DNA of 64,000 nt from Tetraselmis striata (lineage: Eukaryota; Chlorophyta; Chlorodendrophyceae; Chlorodendrales; Chlorodendraceae), in NCBI GenBank assembly GCA_006384855.1, contig VCJN01003345.1:1-64000 (forward strand), written 5' to 3'. The notes under the pieces are model-generated. The model was not told the origin of the DNA, ran no database searches, and saw nothing but the letters and a program-made list of their open reading frames with translations. The translations under genes and the position numbers were made by a program. This document shows positions 10,079 to 21,605 of the stretch, one piece after another. Each line of letters starts with the position of its first letter. Positions within the stretch are counted from its first letter, which is position 1.

Positions 10079-11128
10079 ATGCGGAAAAAACAACATATGA
10101 ATCTGGTGCGGTACGCTGCCTCTGCAGCGGGCGTCATCCCGCCCGCAATGTCCGACATGGACCCCGCGATGCTCCGCGACAAGCTCATGCTGGTGAATAG
10201 GTAATTGCGTGGCCACATATACACCCCATATAATGTGCCTGTCTGCCTGTCTGTTCCCAGCTCCTCCTACACAAAATTCACAACAGAATCCGTGCCCCGC
10301 TTTGTGGACGTGTGTGGTCATCACCGCAACGAGAAGCTGACCTCCCCCCCCCCCCCCCCCCCCACTTTGCATGTGACCTGCAGTACCCCGGGCCTCGATT
10401 ACCCCCAGCCGCTGCCACCCCTGGTGCAGTACATCGGGCCGATCGTATCACTGGCCAGCGACCGCATGGAGAGCTTCCCGCCCGAGGTGGAGGCATGGCT
10501 GAGCAGTCTGCCGCCCAACAAGCCGGTCATGTACATGAGCTACGGCACAGCGGCGGTGCTCAGTCCCGAGCAGTTGGCGCACATGGCTGCCGAGCTCACC
10601 GCGAGGAGTTTGCCACGCTTTGGGCGTTCCCAAAGGAGCAGCAGACGGGGCTGCCGGATCCGCTGCCGCCGCTGATGGTGGTAGGGGGATGGATCCCCAC
10701 GCCGCGCGCTCTGGCGCACCCCGCCGTCTCTGCCTTCGTTAGCCACTGCGGCGGCAACAGCGCCGCGGAGGCGATGGCGGCTGGCGTGCCCATTGTGGGC
10801 TACCCGATGTTTGGGGACCAGCCGGCGGTGTGCCGGCGCGTGGTGGACATCTTGGCCGTGCTGGGCAATGAGGGCTTCGCGACCGGCGCCACCGAGCTGG
10901 CGGGGCTCTTTGCCGCGTTTGGCGGCGCCACCAAGGCGGCGGACCTACTGGAGGCAGGCGGTCGCGGTGTGCTGGCGCTCATGGTCCCCCCCCACGGAGG
11001 AGTCCTTCCTCAGCTCGCTGCTCCTGGAGGGCTACGATCTGGCCGTTCTCGCTGGGCTGGCGGCCTTTGCCGCACACTGCTGCCGGCGCCGCCCCAAGGG
11101 CCAGCCCAGCAAGGCCAAGGCCGCGTGA
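10079..11128 (+). pseudogene. UDP-glycosyltransferase (frame-broken)
   Basis: Family 1 glycosyltransferases transfer a sugar from a UDP-sugar to small acceptors. From ATG at 10079 the frame runs to 10200 (ends LRDKLMLVN). A 60-bp GT-AG intron (10201-10260) rejoins in phase to SSSYTKFTTESVPRFVDVCG. A C20 tract (10344-10363) reads as Pro, then GLDYPQPLPPLVQYIGP and VMYMSYGT. The donor-binding motif follows: WIPTPRALAHPAVSAFVSHC, GGNSAAEAMAAGVPIVGYP, DQPAV, as in the UGT signature HCGxNSxxE..GVP..P..xDQ. The C-terminus has a hydrophobic helix (DLAVLAGLAAFAAH) then a basic tail, typical of ER-anchored UGTs. Frame changes near 10600 and in the C9 tract at 10985 break it. They could be sequencing errors in homopolymers or real. 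N-terminal acceptor domain upstream is missing. Confidence 0.7.
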
Positions 11129-12230
11129 GCCCGGCAGGGCTCCCTATGCAAGCCCCCGAGAACACTTTCAGGAAAACTGTCTGAAACCACCACGGCTGTG
11201 AAGGATTATTGTGTGCTCCTGAATACCCAATGCAGAACCTTCACAGGTTATAGGTTTGAGGGTTTTTATGTACAGGATCAGCTCAAACCGGTGCCATGCA
11301 ACCATGCCGGTTTGCAAGCTGTGCGTACCAGTACCAGTACCTCTCTGGCAGAGGCTCAGATCACTCCGTCATCCAGTCAGGCAGGCATGTGAGCATGCTC
11401 TCGTCCTCTTTTGCAGCTGCCCCTCTTGGCCAACGTCAGGAAGCGCACTCAATAGCTGCAACCGGCGGTTCTTACAGCCCCCTGCTCTCTCACGCCCCCG
11501 CCGACTACCATCGGTAGAGCAGCACCGGCATGCACCCCTGGGCGGGTACGGCGGGGCAGGCCGCCTCCATCCTCCTTGGCCAATGCACAGCAGGCAGAGA
11601 CGGCAGGTCAAACGCGGAGTGGTCAACACGTATTGCCAGTGATATACTGCATGTCGATCTCGATATTTCAATTACAGAAAGAGCAGAAAGCTTCTGGCTT
11701 CTCTCTTCGATGCAATGGTAGTAATTAATGTATGGTTTCCCATGTCTGTACATACTATCACAGCATGGCACTCCTAATGCCATTTGTATATTTACGTGGT
11801 GCCTAAAAGCTGTTCAGGTGAGAGGGGGTGGGGTCTTGATACTTCTGGCGAGTGGCGATCGTGGCAAACGTCGCGATTCAGTTCCATGCCGAGCAGGCGC
11901 ACATATATTGGAGGCTGCTGCTGGACAAACCGTGACCTTGGAAGTCTTTCCACTTTTTGACAGAAAATCTGCAATGGTCAATCATGGCGCGGCATACCGC
12001 GCGCTCACCAACATGACGTGTGAAACGCCCGGCTAATGGAGGTAGAAAGGGTTGCGCATGGGTTGTAATCAGCATGTAATTTCCAAAGGAGACGTTCTCC
12101 ATGACTGTTGTGACTGGCCTGGATGAAGCGAGGTCCGACTCCGCCTGGCGATATAGCACATGGGCGAATTAGGCAAGTTTTAAACATGGGAAAGAACAGC
12201 CGCTCGATGATGATATTGAACAGTGCGCAC
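11129..12230. other. Intergenic region, UGT to Sel1 gene
   Basis: No gene recognised. Short Ala/Pro- and Arg-rich frames on both strands (11256-11642, 11369-11671) overlap and lack motifs. It probably holds 3' parts of both flanking genes; the Sel1 gene on the minus strand may have further exons here. Confidence 0.35.
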
Positions 12231-12888
12231 CTGGCGAGCTGGGCCAACGCCAGCGTAGCCTCCGCGCTTCCGAGCTGTCTGGCCTGCTCCCAGAGCGTCT
12301 TCGCCTCCAGGGTGTCAACCGGGACACCGTCGCCTCGAAAGTACATGCAGCCAAGATTGTACAGGGCCAAATAGTCTCCCGCCGACGCAGCTCGCTCGAG
12401 CCACTTCCTTCCACAAGTGAAATCAGCCGCAACTCCCACGCCCAGGCAGTACGCCGTGCCGAGCCTGCGCCAAATAATACGGCGTGCGCACTTTCGGTCG
12501 GACGCGAGCCCTCTGTCGCGGCCTGCCGGCCCAGGTGTGCCGTACAACCCCCCCCCCCCCCCCCAGCCAGAGATCCGACCTCATCCTCAGGCAGTGGCTT
12601 GGCAGCTTACCAGTATTGCGCGTGAGGATATTGGCGCTCGACCGCTGCGTGGCGCCAGAGACTGAAAGCTCGGGCCTCGTCTTTCGGGCAGCCGCACTCG
12701 CCGCGGTAGAATAGTTGCGCGAGTTCCACAATTGAGTTGGCGTCAAGGCATTCCAGAATCAGCGGCGAAGATAGGCGGGCGTCATGGCCCATCAGCGACG
12801 ATGTTGTAGGGGTGTTCAGGGCCTCAGAGCTTTCCGCGGTGGCAGAGCCCTGTGCTGGCGACAGAACCTCCGATCGCGACATATACAT
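12231..12888 (-). CDS. Sel1-like repeat protein, two exons visible
   Basis: Exon 1 (12888-12611) encodes a Ser/Glu-rich N-terminus, then a Sel1-like repeat (ANSIVELAQLFYRGECGCPK, DEARAFSLWRHAAVERQYPH). A GTAAGC donor and GCGCAG acceptor define a 146-bp intron (12465-12610) containing a C17 run (12548-12564). Splicing joins ..HAQYW to LGTAYCLGVGVAADFTCG in frame, completing the repeat. Exon 2 (12464-12231) carries WLERAASAGDYLALYNLGCM, YFRGDGVPV and KTLWEQARQLGSAEATLALA, then meets a GTGCGC donor. Sel1 repeats are short helix pairs that act as protein-interaction scaffolds. The start ATG at 12888 is the first in frame; the 3' end is not located. Confidence 0.7.
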
Positions 12889-13276
12889 TCAGCGCAGCAA
12901 GCGTCCTGTGTTTTGTGTTTCGGGTCTGGTGGCCCCGCACTTGTTTCACACGCTAGCTCGCGGCACGCCACACGTTTCCAATAGATATCACCAACAAAAC
13001 CCGCAGCAACATTGTCGGAAAACCGCAACTCCTTGCGAAGCGGAGGGACGATAACCGCGTCGAGAGTGCAGGCGGAACCCTGACTTTGTGAGCGCTCGAC
13101 CGCCTAGGATCTCCGAGCAGGCGGATGAGAGAGCACACCACACTGCTGCTGCTGCGCGGCGCAGGTACCTGTAGTACCACGTAAACTACCACGTAGCGAC
13201 TACGCACGTAAACTACTCTAGCGCAGTCGCTACGTACAGGTACTCGTACGGTACGGAGTACCTGTACCAGCACTAC
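12889..13276. other. Spacer with GTAC-rich inverted repeats
   Basis: 13148-13265 contains inverted motifs (GTAGTACCACGTAAACTAC, GTAGCGACTACG, GTCGCTACGTAC, GGTACTCGTACGGTACGGAG) like those inside family A LTRs. No gene. It may be a relic LTR or the Sel1 gene promoter. Confidence 0.4.
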
Positions 13277-13514
13277 TGTGAGGAAAGGTGCGCGTGGTGG
13301 AGAAGGTGAGGGCTATTCCACTGAGTGATGATGGAGTATGATCTCTTACAAGCCGAAAGGGCGCCGCCTGATATATAAGGGCGAGCCTGATATATCAGGC
13401 GACGCGATGTGGCCGACAGGGCGCGGGCGCAGCCCTTCATCTGACGGGCGCGCGCTACGCGCCTAATGTGCTATGGTGATAAGGGTTAGTGAGGGTATAG
13501 GACATATCCTCACA
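13277..13514 (-). repeat. 3' LTR of Ty3 element B1
   Basis: 238 bp bounded by TGTGAGG and CCTCACA, a perfect 7-bp terminal inverted repeat. It matches, in opposite orientation, the 224-bp LTR at 48531-48754 (shared GCGCC..AATGTG.GCTATGG and TTAGTGAGGGTATAGGA). A purine-rich stretch on the minus strand (CAGAGCGGGGTGGAA, 13515-13531) sits where the polypurine tract is expected. Confidence 0.8.
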
Positions 13515-13554
13515 TTCCACCCCGCTCTGATGAATCTGAGTCATCGATCGGATT

Positions 13555-15243
13555 CACTGTGGAAACCTTTGCGGGCGGCTCGCCTTGGCAGCAATATATG
13601 CTGCCGAGGTCGAGATATGTTTAAAGCGTTCAGTCAGCATAAAATGCTGCATCAGCGGTGAATACCGCATCGTTTCATAGGGCATCCAATCATCTCCAGT
13701 TGCCGGGAAATTTGTGGAACCTTTCTTTAAATAGCAAGGTTTTGCCCTTCGCATATAATCTGGGGTATTGTGCCAATTTACAGTCAGTGATGTCCGCGAT
13801 AATTGGCTCATCAGTTCTGCGCTCTTGTTTGCCGATCAAGGTATCAGGAATATCTGTTTGCGCAGATACGGTATCCCAGGGTATCAACTTAGAGACATGA
13901 AATACTGGGTGGCACTCAAGCTCAGGTGGAAGCTGTATTTTGTAGGCCTGAGGATTCACCTGTTCGATGACCTCGTATGGTCCTACATATCGTTGTTTGA
14001 GTTTGGGACACTTTTGTCCGCGTGCGTATGATCATATCATATGTTTTGATCATTATTTTTTCACCGATTTGAAAAGAGATCGGCTGCTTTTTGTTTTTAT
14101 CATCGTAGTGCCTTTGATATTCTTTGGCTATTGTAATCTTTTCATGCACCAGATTGTGAATATCTTGTATTTTTTGACTGAGGATGTCTATGGTAGTCTC
14201 TCTCAGTCCAGTTTTGGGGTTTGCAATATCGATTGGCAATCGCGGGTGAAAGCCATATATTGCATGGAATGGAGTAACTTTGTTGTTGATGATTCTGTGT
14301 TATTGTAATTGAATTCAGCGAGTGACAGGTAGTTCACCCAGTCCTCCTGGTTGTTGTAGCAGAAAGCTCGTAGCAACTGCTCTATGATTTTGTTTAATAT
14401 TTCAGTTTGTCCATCAGTCTGCGGATGATATGCAGTACTGAGGTTCAATGTTGTACCAAGCTGTTTGAACAGTTCTTGGAAATACGATGATGTATATTTT
14501 GTGTCCCGGTCCCCTATCACACAGGTACTGAGGCCGTGGAGTTTGTAGATGTTTTTGATGTACAGTTGTGCCAGTTCAGTGGCTGAAATAGTTTTCTGGC
14601 AAGGTGTAAAGTGTGCTTGTTTTGTGAACAAATCCACAAAGGTGGCAATACAGTCATAACCATCCACTGATGGTAAACTTGTGATAAAATCAAGACTGAA
14701 ATATTCCCATGGTACAGCTGGTGTCGGCAGTGGCTGTAAAGCCGCTGCTGAAGCCTGTGTATGCTGCTTTGTCAGCTTACATACCTTATAGTTTCGGATA
14801 TATGTTTTGATGTTTTGGTGCATATGCGGCCAGCAAAAAATTCTTTTGATCAATTTCTCAGTTCTGAGTATACCGTTGTGGCCAGCCGTTCGACTATCAT
14901 GATGTTCTTTGATGATGCTCTTCTTGAGTTCATCGTTTGCATGAACATATATTTTGTCATCTACCATATATAGTTCATCAGTATGGTGATCATATCGTAC
15001 TCCAGGGGGTAGCTTTTCTTTGTTCAATTTTGGGTCCTGCATATATTTCAATTTGATGTTGTTGAGGAATTGTTTATCCAATTGTACTGAGACAGTGGTC
15101 AGGTTGAGCCATTCAGTGATGTGCTCCAAATCTTCTTCGAAGGTTTGCATATAGTATGCATCTAACGATGCCTTCAGATCTTTCAGATCCGGTCGTCTAC
15201 TCAATGCGTCTGCCATATTTTGAGATCCTTTTTTTGTATACAA
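13555..15243 (-). pseudogene. B1 integrase and C-terminal domain
   Basis: Integrase splices element DNA into the genome. Visible: N-terminal zinc-binding His pair (HHDSRTAGHNG), whose Cys pair is reduced to one Cys (NYKVCKLTK). The core has LDFITSLP (first Asp), GDRDTKYTSSYFQELFKQLG (second Asp) and AYHPQTDGQTE (Glu). After a frame change come the GPY-type C-terminus (YKIQLPPELECHPVFHVSKL) and a charged tail. The segment before it (NMADALSRRP at 15220) is the RNase H end. Frames break at about 14230, 14205 and 13700. Confidence 0.85.
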
Positions 15244-16553
15244 TATCCATATTGTCCATGTATGGTGAAATTATTTGAGACCAGCCAGCATGTTTTCTGC
15301 TGAGCTTTTCCTGGGTTGGCAGGTGAGGCAAAGTAGTATGATCATTGACAACCGTGAAATGTTTACGCCCTTCCAAATAGTGTCGCCGATGTTGGAGAGC
15401 AATTACTACTCCCAGGAATTCAGTATCATAGGTGGAATAGCGCAGTTGCGCACCCCTCAAGACCTTTGCCAGGTAAGCTATAGGACGTAGCTGTCCGGCC
15501 TTTGGGTCTTTTTGCATGAGCACCGCCTTCACAGCCTATTTGCTGGCATCAGTCGTGACCACGAACTCTGCGTTCGGACCATTGATGGGATTCATCAGAA
15601 CCGGGGCGTGTGTCATTTTATATTTTAGGCGATCAAAAGCATGTTGGTGGGTGTCAGTCCAGGCCGGAAATATATTATTTTTTGTAAGATCAAATAGGGG
15701 CTTCGCAATAGCAGCAAAGTCCTCAATAAAAGACCTATAATATCCCACAAAGCCAAGAAAGGCTCGCACATCTGTGACAGATCGTGGGACCGGCCATTCT
15801 GAGACTGCTTGTATTTTCTCAGGGTCTGGGAATCTACCCTTTTCCGTTATATGGTGAGCAAATATATTATTTGCTTCTTGCCCCATTGTGATTTTTGGGG
15901 TTAAGGTACAGATGGTGTTTGCGAAGTCTCGCCAGCACCTGATCAATATGATTTATATGTTGCTCCGGAGTGTCACTGAATATAATAATATCATCCAAAT
16001 AACATGCAACCAAATCATCAAGGATATTGGCATTATGGTGAGCATCATCAGCAGTGCCGTTGAAAACCGCGTTTATATATGATTGGAATCCGCCTGGAGC
16101 TGTTTTCAGGCCGAATGGCAGGACTCGCATTTCGAATTGACCCAACTGGGTTATGAAGGACGTCTTATAGACATAATCTTCTTTTACGAGGATTTGATGA
16201 TATGCTTTGGACAAGTCTAAGCAAGTCCAGCATTTGCCAGCGGCAATACGGTCCAATATAGTATCAATTCTGGGTAAAAGATATTTTGTGCCCAGTGTTA
16301 TTTTATTCAGGGATCTATAGTCAATACACGTCCGGAGGGCGCAATCAGATTTTCTGGCAAACAGCACTGGAGCTGCAAATGGTGAATAACTGGGCGAATC
16401 CAGTTTTTTCTCCAGATGCTGTGTCAGCTGTTTTTTCAGCTCAGTCAATTCCGCCGGAGACATTTTATAAATGTGACCTTTCGGCGGGTTAGCATCAGGT
16501 ATGGTTGGAATACTATGATCGAATTTACCTCTGCTGGGCGGCAGGTCAGTCAA
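15197..16553 (-). pseudogene. B1 reverse transcriptase and RNase H
   Basis: Frame 16553-15867 holds the polymerase: HIYKMSPAELTELKKQL, CIDYRSLNKITLGTKYLLPR, CWTCLDLSKAYHQILV, VLPFGLKTAPGGFQSYINAV and the catalytic YLDDIIIFS. After a frameshift near 15880, frame 15946-15536 gives the thumb/connection (VRAFLGFVGYYRSFIEDFAA) and RNase H start (FVVTTDAS). Another shift leads to YSTYDTEFLGVVIALQHRRH. Catalytic residues are intact; reading frame is not. Confidence 0.85.
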
Positions 16554-17180
16554 AGTACTTTTGTCATGGCCATGTTGTTTGATAAGGTGTAATATTTTTT
16601 ATCATAATGTTGGTCAAAGTCAGTATGTACTTCCAGATCATCCGACTTTGTCTGTGATGTCTGTGTACCAATAAAATCTTCTTTCAGAGTGGCTATGAAA
16701 AATGATGCTCTCTCTGCATTGCTAACTGGTTTAGCAGAGATATGAAGCAGCTTAGCCATTTGATTTGCAGATAAGATGTTTACCACTGCTGGCCTGGGTT
16801 CAATTTCACAGCCAAACAGAGTCACATCAGTCTGTCTTTCATGTACAGTACCATCATTCCAAAGAATGCCCGGATTAATTTTTCTGAGCCATGGTATGCC
16901 CAATATAATATCCCAGTTATTGTTACTGGGGAGGCAAATAAAATTCGCCTCTGTACTGTATCCAGCTTCAAACTGAAGCGTGATTGTCACATAATGTCGA
17001 GATATTTTATATGTTGCATCATCTGCCAGTTGTATTTTTATTGCTTGATCCAGCAACTTTACTGGCATTTATTTTTTTGTACAATATCCCATGAGATGAA
17101 TTATCTTTGGGCAGCACTGGTAATTAGTATATCAACTTGATCAGACAGGATTTTATCATTGGCTTTAATTTTAGCCTTTG
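16550..17180 (-). pseudogene. B1 aspartic protease
   Basis: The retroviral-type protease matures Gag-Pol. The frame 17068-16550 contains QLADDATYKISRHYVTITLQ and the C-terminal hallmark NWDIILGIPWL. Just upstream, in another frame, VDILITSAAQ-stop-FIS aligns with the active-site stretch of A1 (ALIDNAASLNFIS). The catalytic Asp is Thr in B1, followed two residues later by a stop (TAA) and then a frame change in an A7 run. So the protease is dead. It fuses directly to RT downstream. Confidence 0.65.
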
Positions 17181-17791
17181 CTTTCAACAGATCTGTCTCA
17201 ACAGTCTGAGAAGTGAAATTTGCTGTGAGAATTTGGTATTGTGTTTTTATGTTATGCGCTTTGTCACGCATTCTGTCCTCCACGGTGAAATCAGCGAGAT
17301 AAACATCGACTGAAAATGGAGTCGGACCCATCAGCATCCGCTCTTTATAGTTCTTTGGGTCAGGGATGTCATACAATTATGCACCCTTAGGATAATGATG
17401 GATTTTATGGTATGTGTTGAGGATATGTCGTATATCTTTATTATTTTTCCATTTTGGGATTGCAATTACTGTTGATATATTATAAGGGTTCTGCCTGCGT
17501 TTTCTGTCGAAGGCGGCAATGAAATCGGATTTTTTTTTCAAATGGTGGGTTCAGCCAGACATGATGGTTAGTAATGTCAGCATCAAGGAAAGAGTTGAAT
17601 GGGGAGCAGTAATTATCAATTACCTTTGTAGTCTCAGCAGTAGCCGCCCCATCAAGGGTGAACGGCCCCCAAATCATGTTGAGTTCCTCCCAAGCATTCT
17701 GATTGAATGATGGGTAAGTATCGTGTTGGGGTGATGATATTGCTGCTGTTGCGTCGTTATTTTCAGGTCTAGGAGTCATTGCCCTAGCCAT
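17181..17791 (-). pseudogene. B1 Dam-like DNA N6-adenine methyltransferase domain
   Basis: WEELNMIWGPFTLDGAATAE, then SFLDADITNHHVWLNPPFEK. The NPPF tetrapeptide is the motif IV [DNSH]PP[YFW] of N6-adenine methyltransferases; the D-x-x-A pattern before it and the order match the phage-type Dam family. After a frame change near 17480: AIPKWKNNKDIRHIL, HHYPKGA, MLMGPTPFSVDVYLADF, matching the same region of A1 (ILPAWNTF..FPARTPLF). The domain sits between Gag and protease in both Ty3 families here. Methylation activity is inferred from the motif only, and this copy is frame-broken. Confidence 0.65.
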
Positions 17792-18116
17792 ACTGTCGTA
17801 TATTCAGACATGAGCTCATCAATTTGAGCCTGCATATCTTGGAACTAAAAGTTTCTGTTTGTGCAGCAGTATCCACCGTAGTTGGCGGTTTTTGCTGATA
17901 TACTATTTGTTCAACCGGTTCAGTTTGCGGCGCTCTTGAACAACTGCCTCTTTGACCAGTGATAGAGTGATGTTTTATATGTTTGCGTCTTTTGCGCTTG
18001 TGAGTCTCCAGAACATGATGCACAACAGATGTGTCCTGTGTGTCATCGACCCTACGTTTTCTATGTAGTGGTCCCACATCCTCTGTGCGGGCTTGTTTTG
18101 GTTGTTTGCCCATCAA
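17784..18116 (-). CDS. B1 pol N-terminal linker ORF
   Basis: Starts MMGKQPKQARTEDVGPLHRK and includes RRVDDTQ, VHHVLETHKRKRRKHIKHH (a basic, nuclear-localisation-like stretch) and RAPQTEPVEQIVYQQKPPTT. The same protein is encoded on the plus strand at 50410-50829 (B2). No domain known; conservation in two copies shows it is real coding sequence. It probably continued in frame into the Dam-like domain (MARAMTPRPENNDAT..) originally. Confidence 0.6.
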   Translation of the reverse strand: MMGKQPKQARTEDVGPLHRKRRVDDTQDTSVVHHVLETHKRKRRKHIKHHSITGQRGSCSRAPQTEPVEQIVYQQKPPTTVDTAAQTETFSSKICRLKLMSSCLNIRQYG

Positions 18117-18564
18117 TGTTTAGTTGTACAGTACCACGTGGTTTCAGCTATTATAGGTATATATTCAGAGGATGCGTTCGTCGGCCGACTTTGATGAACT
18201 CCGATTGTTAGTGAACCTGCCGAGAACGACAAAGGCAGGCTCGCACTCAGGATCACTCAAGAGCGTCCCCTGGCACAGATCAACTTGAGTGGCCACAATC
18301 CAAATCACCTCGAATCAAAGCTGTTGTCAAGTCAATGCATTACTACGATGAGCTTATGCATTCTATGACAGCATTTAATCAAACAATAAGGAGACTGGTA
18401 TTGGCACATTGCATTGGAAAAGTAATTACATGTTCAACTTGTTGCATCTATTATGTACCAATACTATCTATTATACTGCAGTTGTGTTTGCAGTTCGCTG
18501 GGTCGGTGCCTCAGCATGTTTGCTCATCTGTGGAGCGCTGCGGACGATCATGTTTTCCACTATT
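18117..18564. other. B1 gag-pol spacer
   Basis: AT-rich, no intact ORF. On the minus strand the frame KIVENMIVRSAPQMSKHAEA (18560-18480) has a counterpart in B2 (IVDITFVRSAPKKSIQAEAS), so coding may continue past the Gag stop in another frame in both copies. Confidence 0.4.
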
Positions 18565-19110
18565 TTACTGAGTGATGGTAGATGGTTCATGGGTGCCAGC
18601 ATCTCTGCCGCCGCGTCTGCCTCCAAATCGGCCTCCACGGTCGCCATAACGGCCTCCCCGGCCACCACGGCCACCTCCATGATCGCCACCGCGGCCACCA
18701 CCGGCACCATGCCCTGCAAGCATGTATGAGTCTAGTGCTGTATTCAGCAACTCTGCGGAGGGTCCCGGTGGAAAGCCCAGGCGCTGACTCAGGTTGTCAT
18801 AAGCCACACGGCATGCCGCCGCCCAATCTTGATTAGGGTGGGCCTGCTTCCAAGCGGCCTGACGGTTCAGCATCTGTGTGACAAAGTATTTTTTTGACGG
18901 CTGGGCAGGGTTGTTTGCCTCTTGTTTCCTCCATCTGCATGCCAAGAAATTATGGCCAGAAGCATTACAGTATGAGCAAATTGGAGTGCCGTCAGGATGA
19001 ATCCAAAGATATTTAGGGTTGTATTTTACGTCACGGGTCCTCTCCCAACGAGGAGTGTGATTTCGGATACCATAGGGGCCAACACGGCCGCGTGCACTAG
19101 TGCCACCCGG
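18565..19110 (-). pseudogene. B1 Gag, nucleocapsid region
   Basis: Contains a perfect CCHC zinc knuckle (CSYCNASGHNFLAC), used to bind genomic RNA, then LNRQAAWKQAHPNQDWAAAC and a Gly/Arg-rich RGG tail (GGRGGRGGRYGDRGGRFGGR). The RGG tail recurs at 49742-49878 (B2). The capsid part is absent: upstream the frame runs without a stop into copia protease sequence, so the open frame 19266-18565 is a chimera of two elements. Confidence 0.65.
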
Positions 19111-21090
19111 AAAATAAATGGTACCAGGTAGATGTTTCCGTAGCCATGACACGCTGAGCAGTCTGCCTACACCCATGGAATTCGTGTTGAGCAGGGATGG
19201 ACAATAAACAGCTGGCATTCGCAAAGTGCAGTAGCCATCAGAGGTGAGTGTTGCCCTAATAGCCACAGTGCCGCTGCCCCCGATGACGGTGCCTACACCA
19301 CCAAGTTCGCCCTTGTTCGACTCGATTCGAAATGTTTCGAAGTCGGATTTATGTGCCGTAACATTCTGGGGAGCGCAAGCGGAGTCTGCGATCCATGCCT
19401 GGCTGGCACTTGGGGCGCGCGTTACTCAGTTTTGAGAAAAATGCCACGAGGGTTGGGGGAGCAGTGGTAAGGGTGGTCACCCCACTGAGAAGCATCTCCT
19501 CCTCCTCGAGGGTCAGCTCATCGCCGACGTCAGTGTCGTCGCTCGGCTGGTCGGTCACAGCTGCAGTATTGTCGTCCTCGAACGCCGCGAGAGCAGCACC
19601 AATCGACGCCTTAGCCTGAGAGTCTCCGGGGTACTTGATTTTCAGGGCCTTGATTTTGGCGCGCTGAAAATTCAAAATAACCGAGTCACTCGCAGTGCAT
19701 TGGCTAGTTAGGTGCTTTTCGCCACAAGATCCACACTTGCCGAACCATGGCGACTTGTGAATTATGCGAGCAGTCCTAGGCGGGTTCTGAGTTGTGAGGA
19801 ATGCCGCAGTACCAACTAAAGGTGCGGGAGCTGCACGAGCTGGTGCGGAACACAGTTTGGCGTGGACACGGAGTTCGGCGAACAGATCTGCCGCAGTACA
19901 CCGATGTAAGTCGATATTCCCCGCAACGACTGTCTTGATAGTATCGTATTTTGCGGGAAGTGCATTGAGTACTGTCGGTATCAGCAAGGAGTCGCAAAGC
20001 TGCTCGGTGACCTCCATAGCTGCGTCGTACGCCTGGATAGCCTCCCATTCGCGGTCGAGGAAGTCGACAAGTGGCTCCGTCGAGTTCTTATCGAGTGTGC
20101 GATTCACCTCGTCGAGCAGTGACATGGTGTTGTGCACTTCCTGTCTTTCGAGACGATGGCACATGTTGTCCCATGCTATCGCACCCCGGTTGACCGCAGT
20201 GGACTGAGAGAGGTTCTTGAGTTCCGAGGTGGCACTCGGGTGGTGCTAGGCGATCTGCACCAGCGTGTCGTAGAGGTATGACTGAAGCTGTGGGTCGATG
20301 TTGGGATCGTTCGGGTCAAGTAGAATCATCTGTTCCATCACCTCTGGCGCATAAGTGTTGATAAAGGAGAGAAAAGATGTTTCCACGTTGTGAAGTCTGA
20401 GCTCTTCTGGAGCATCGGTGGTGTGAACTTCCGTGCCCTACCAAGCTGGTCGATACCTCGTTGTGGTCCCCGTCGGGCCCAGATGCGGCCATCCGCAAGG
20501 TCCGCTGCGCTAATGGTCTGGCGTCTCGCGGGTGCACGATAAGGTGCGGACACGCCGAGGTAGCCTGTCCGTCCGGTAGCTCTATCGACTGAGGTTCGCG
20601 ATTGTGGTGGTGGTGGCGCAGCTGTCGGAGACGGTTCATCTGTAGGGGTATGTCGAGACATGGACGCAAACACCCGTCTGACAGCAGCCATCAGGTCCCG
20701 TTGCTCCGCCATAAAGTCGGCCTAACTTTGAGGCAGTTGATATGTGACAGCGTGCATCTCGCTCTGCATCTCTCCGTGTTGGAAGTCTTGTCGTTGCTCC
20801 AGCTTAGATATCTGATGCTCTAGCCTGGCCACTAGGTCTAGTCTCGGTTGATCGGAAGATCCAGCAAGAGACTTGCCAGTGTCGACAGCCAAGTCCCGGG
20901 GGAATCGGAGTGTTGTCTGGTCGAGTGGGTGAGTCGTCTCCCATGTCGATGTTGTCCCTGCTGCCCCAGTGAGAAACGCGTTTTGTCGGCCGCGGCCAGG
21001 CCAGCTGTCACAAGCAAAGTAGCAAGCTGTGGAAGTCAGTCTGACCTCCCGCTCCGCAGCTCCGATGCATGTATGTGCGTTGCGCGTCAC
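19111..21090 (-). pseudogene. Ty1/copia Gag and protease fragment
   Basis: N-terminal part (21090-20722) ends in a coiled coil (LVARLEHQISKLEQRQ); a TAG at about 20717 separates it from MAEQRDLMAAVRRVFASMSR. The Gag core follows after frameshifts: KFTPPMLQKSSDFTTWKHLF, then from 20160 HNTMSLLDEVNRTLDKNSTE, LCDSLLIPTVLNALPAKYDT (UBN2-type copia Gag). A zinc knuckle CGSCGEKHLTSQC has one residue fewer than the CCHC consensus. Protease: WIADSACAPQNVTAHKSDFE (DSAC where DSGA is usual) and SGTVAIRATLTSDGYCTL. Integrase and reverse transcriptase are absent, cut off at the junction with B1 near 19.1 kb. Confidence 0.7.
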
Positions 21091-21605
21091 TCACACCACA
21101 CCCCGCTCCGGCTGACGTTGATATCATGCGGCTGCAGGAAGTCACCAGAGATACAGGCCAGACAAAGAGAACGTGGTACGTGTGAGGACTCTGGTGTTCA
21201 AATTCGGTCTACGTCTGTCTAAAATTTTGAATAACTAATAACTAAGCACAATTGTTTTTTTAATTGTCGGGGTAATGGAGTTTTGTGTTCGAATCTCGGA
21301 GACTCGACTCGGCCTCGGAGGCTCGAGGATCTCGCCCGGGACGAGATATACTTGCACACTTCTAGAATGTGTGAGGGCCCATAACCTGAACGGCCCAACC
21401 GGTGAGTGATGGAAGGTGGAAGTGCTCGGAGCTACTTACAGTGGGTGCAGCGAGCCGGGCTCGAGCTGCTGGGACTAATGAAGTGAGCAAAGCAGCTGCG
21501 CGGGCCGAGCCTATTAGGATGGGCGGGGCGGCGCGCGCACTAGCGTGCTGATACTAGTTCTGTAATCTGCGATATCTACAGTACTAGTGTCTTGTCTTGC
21601 TCGGG
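21091..21605. other. Unassigned region beside the copia fragment
   Basis: No gene recognised. Could contain the copia leader or LTR, but no second copy is present in the window to define one. 21230-21280 is AT-rich. Confidence 0.35.

Larger units (their letters stand above)
13277..19110 (-). mobile_element. Ty3-type retrotransposon, family B copy B1 (5'-truncated)
   Basis: Reading leftward: Gag C-terminus, linker ORF, Dam-like methyltransferase domain, protease, reverse transcriptase, RNase H, integrase, 3' LTR. The order protease-RT-RNase H-integrase is diagnostic of Ty3/gypsy. Several frameshifts and stops make it inactive. The 5' LTR and Gag N-terminus are missing because the element meets a copia fragment near 19.1 kb. 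B2 at 48.5-50.8 kb is the same family and supplies a 5' LTR. Confidence 0.85.
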
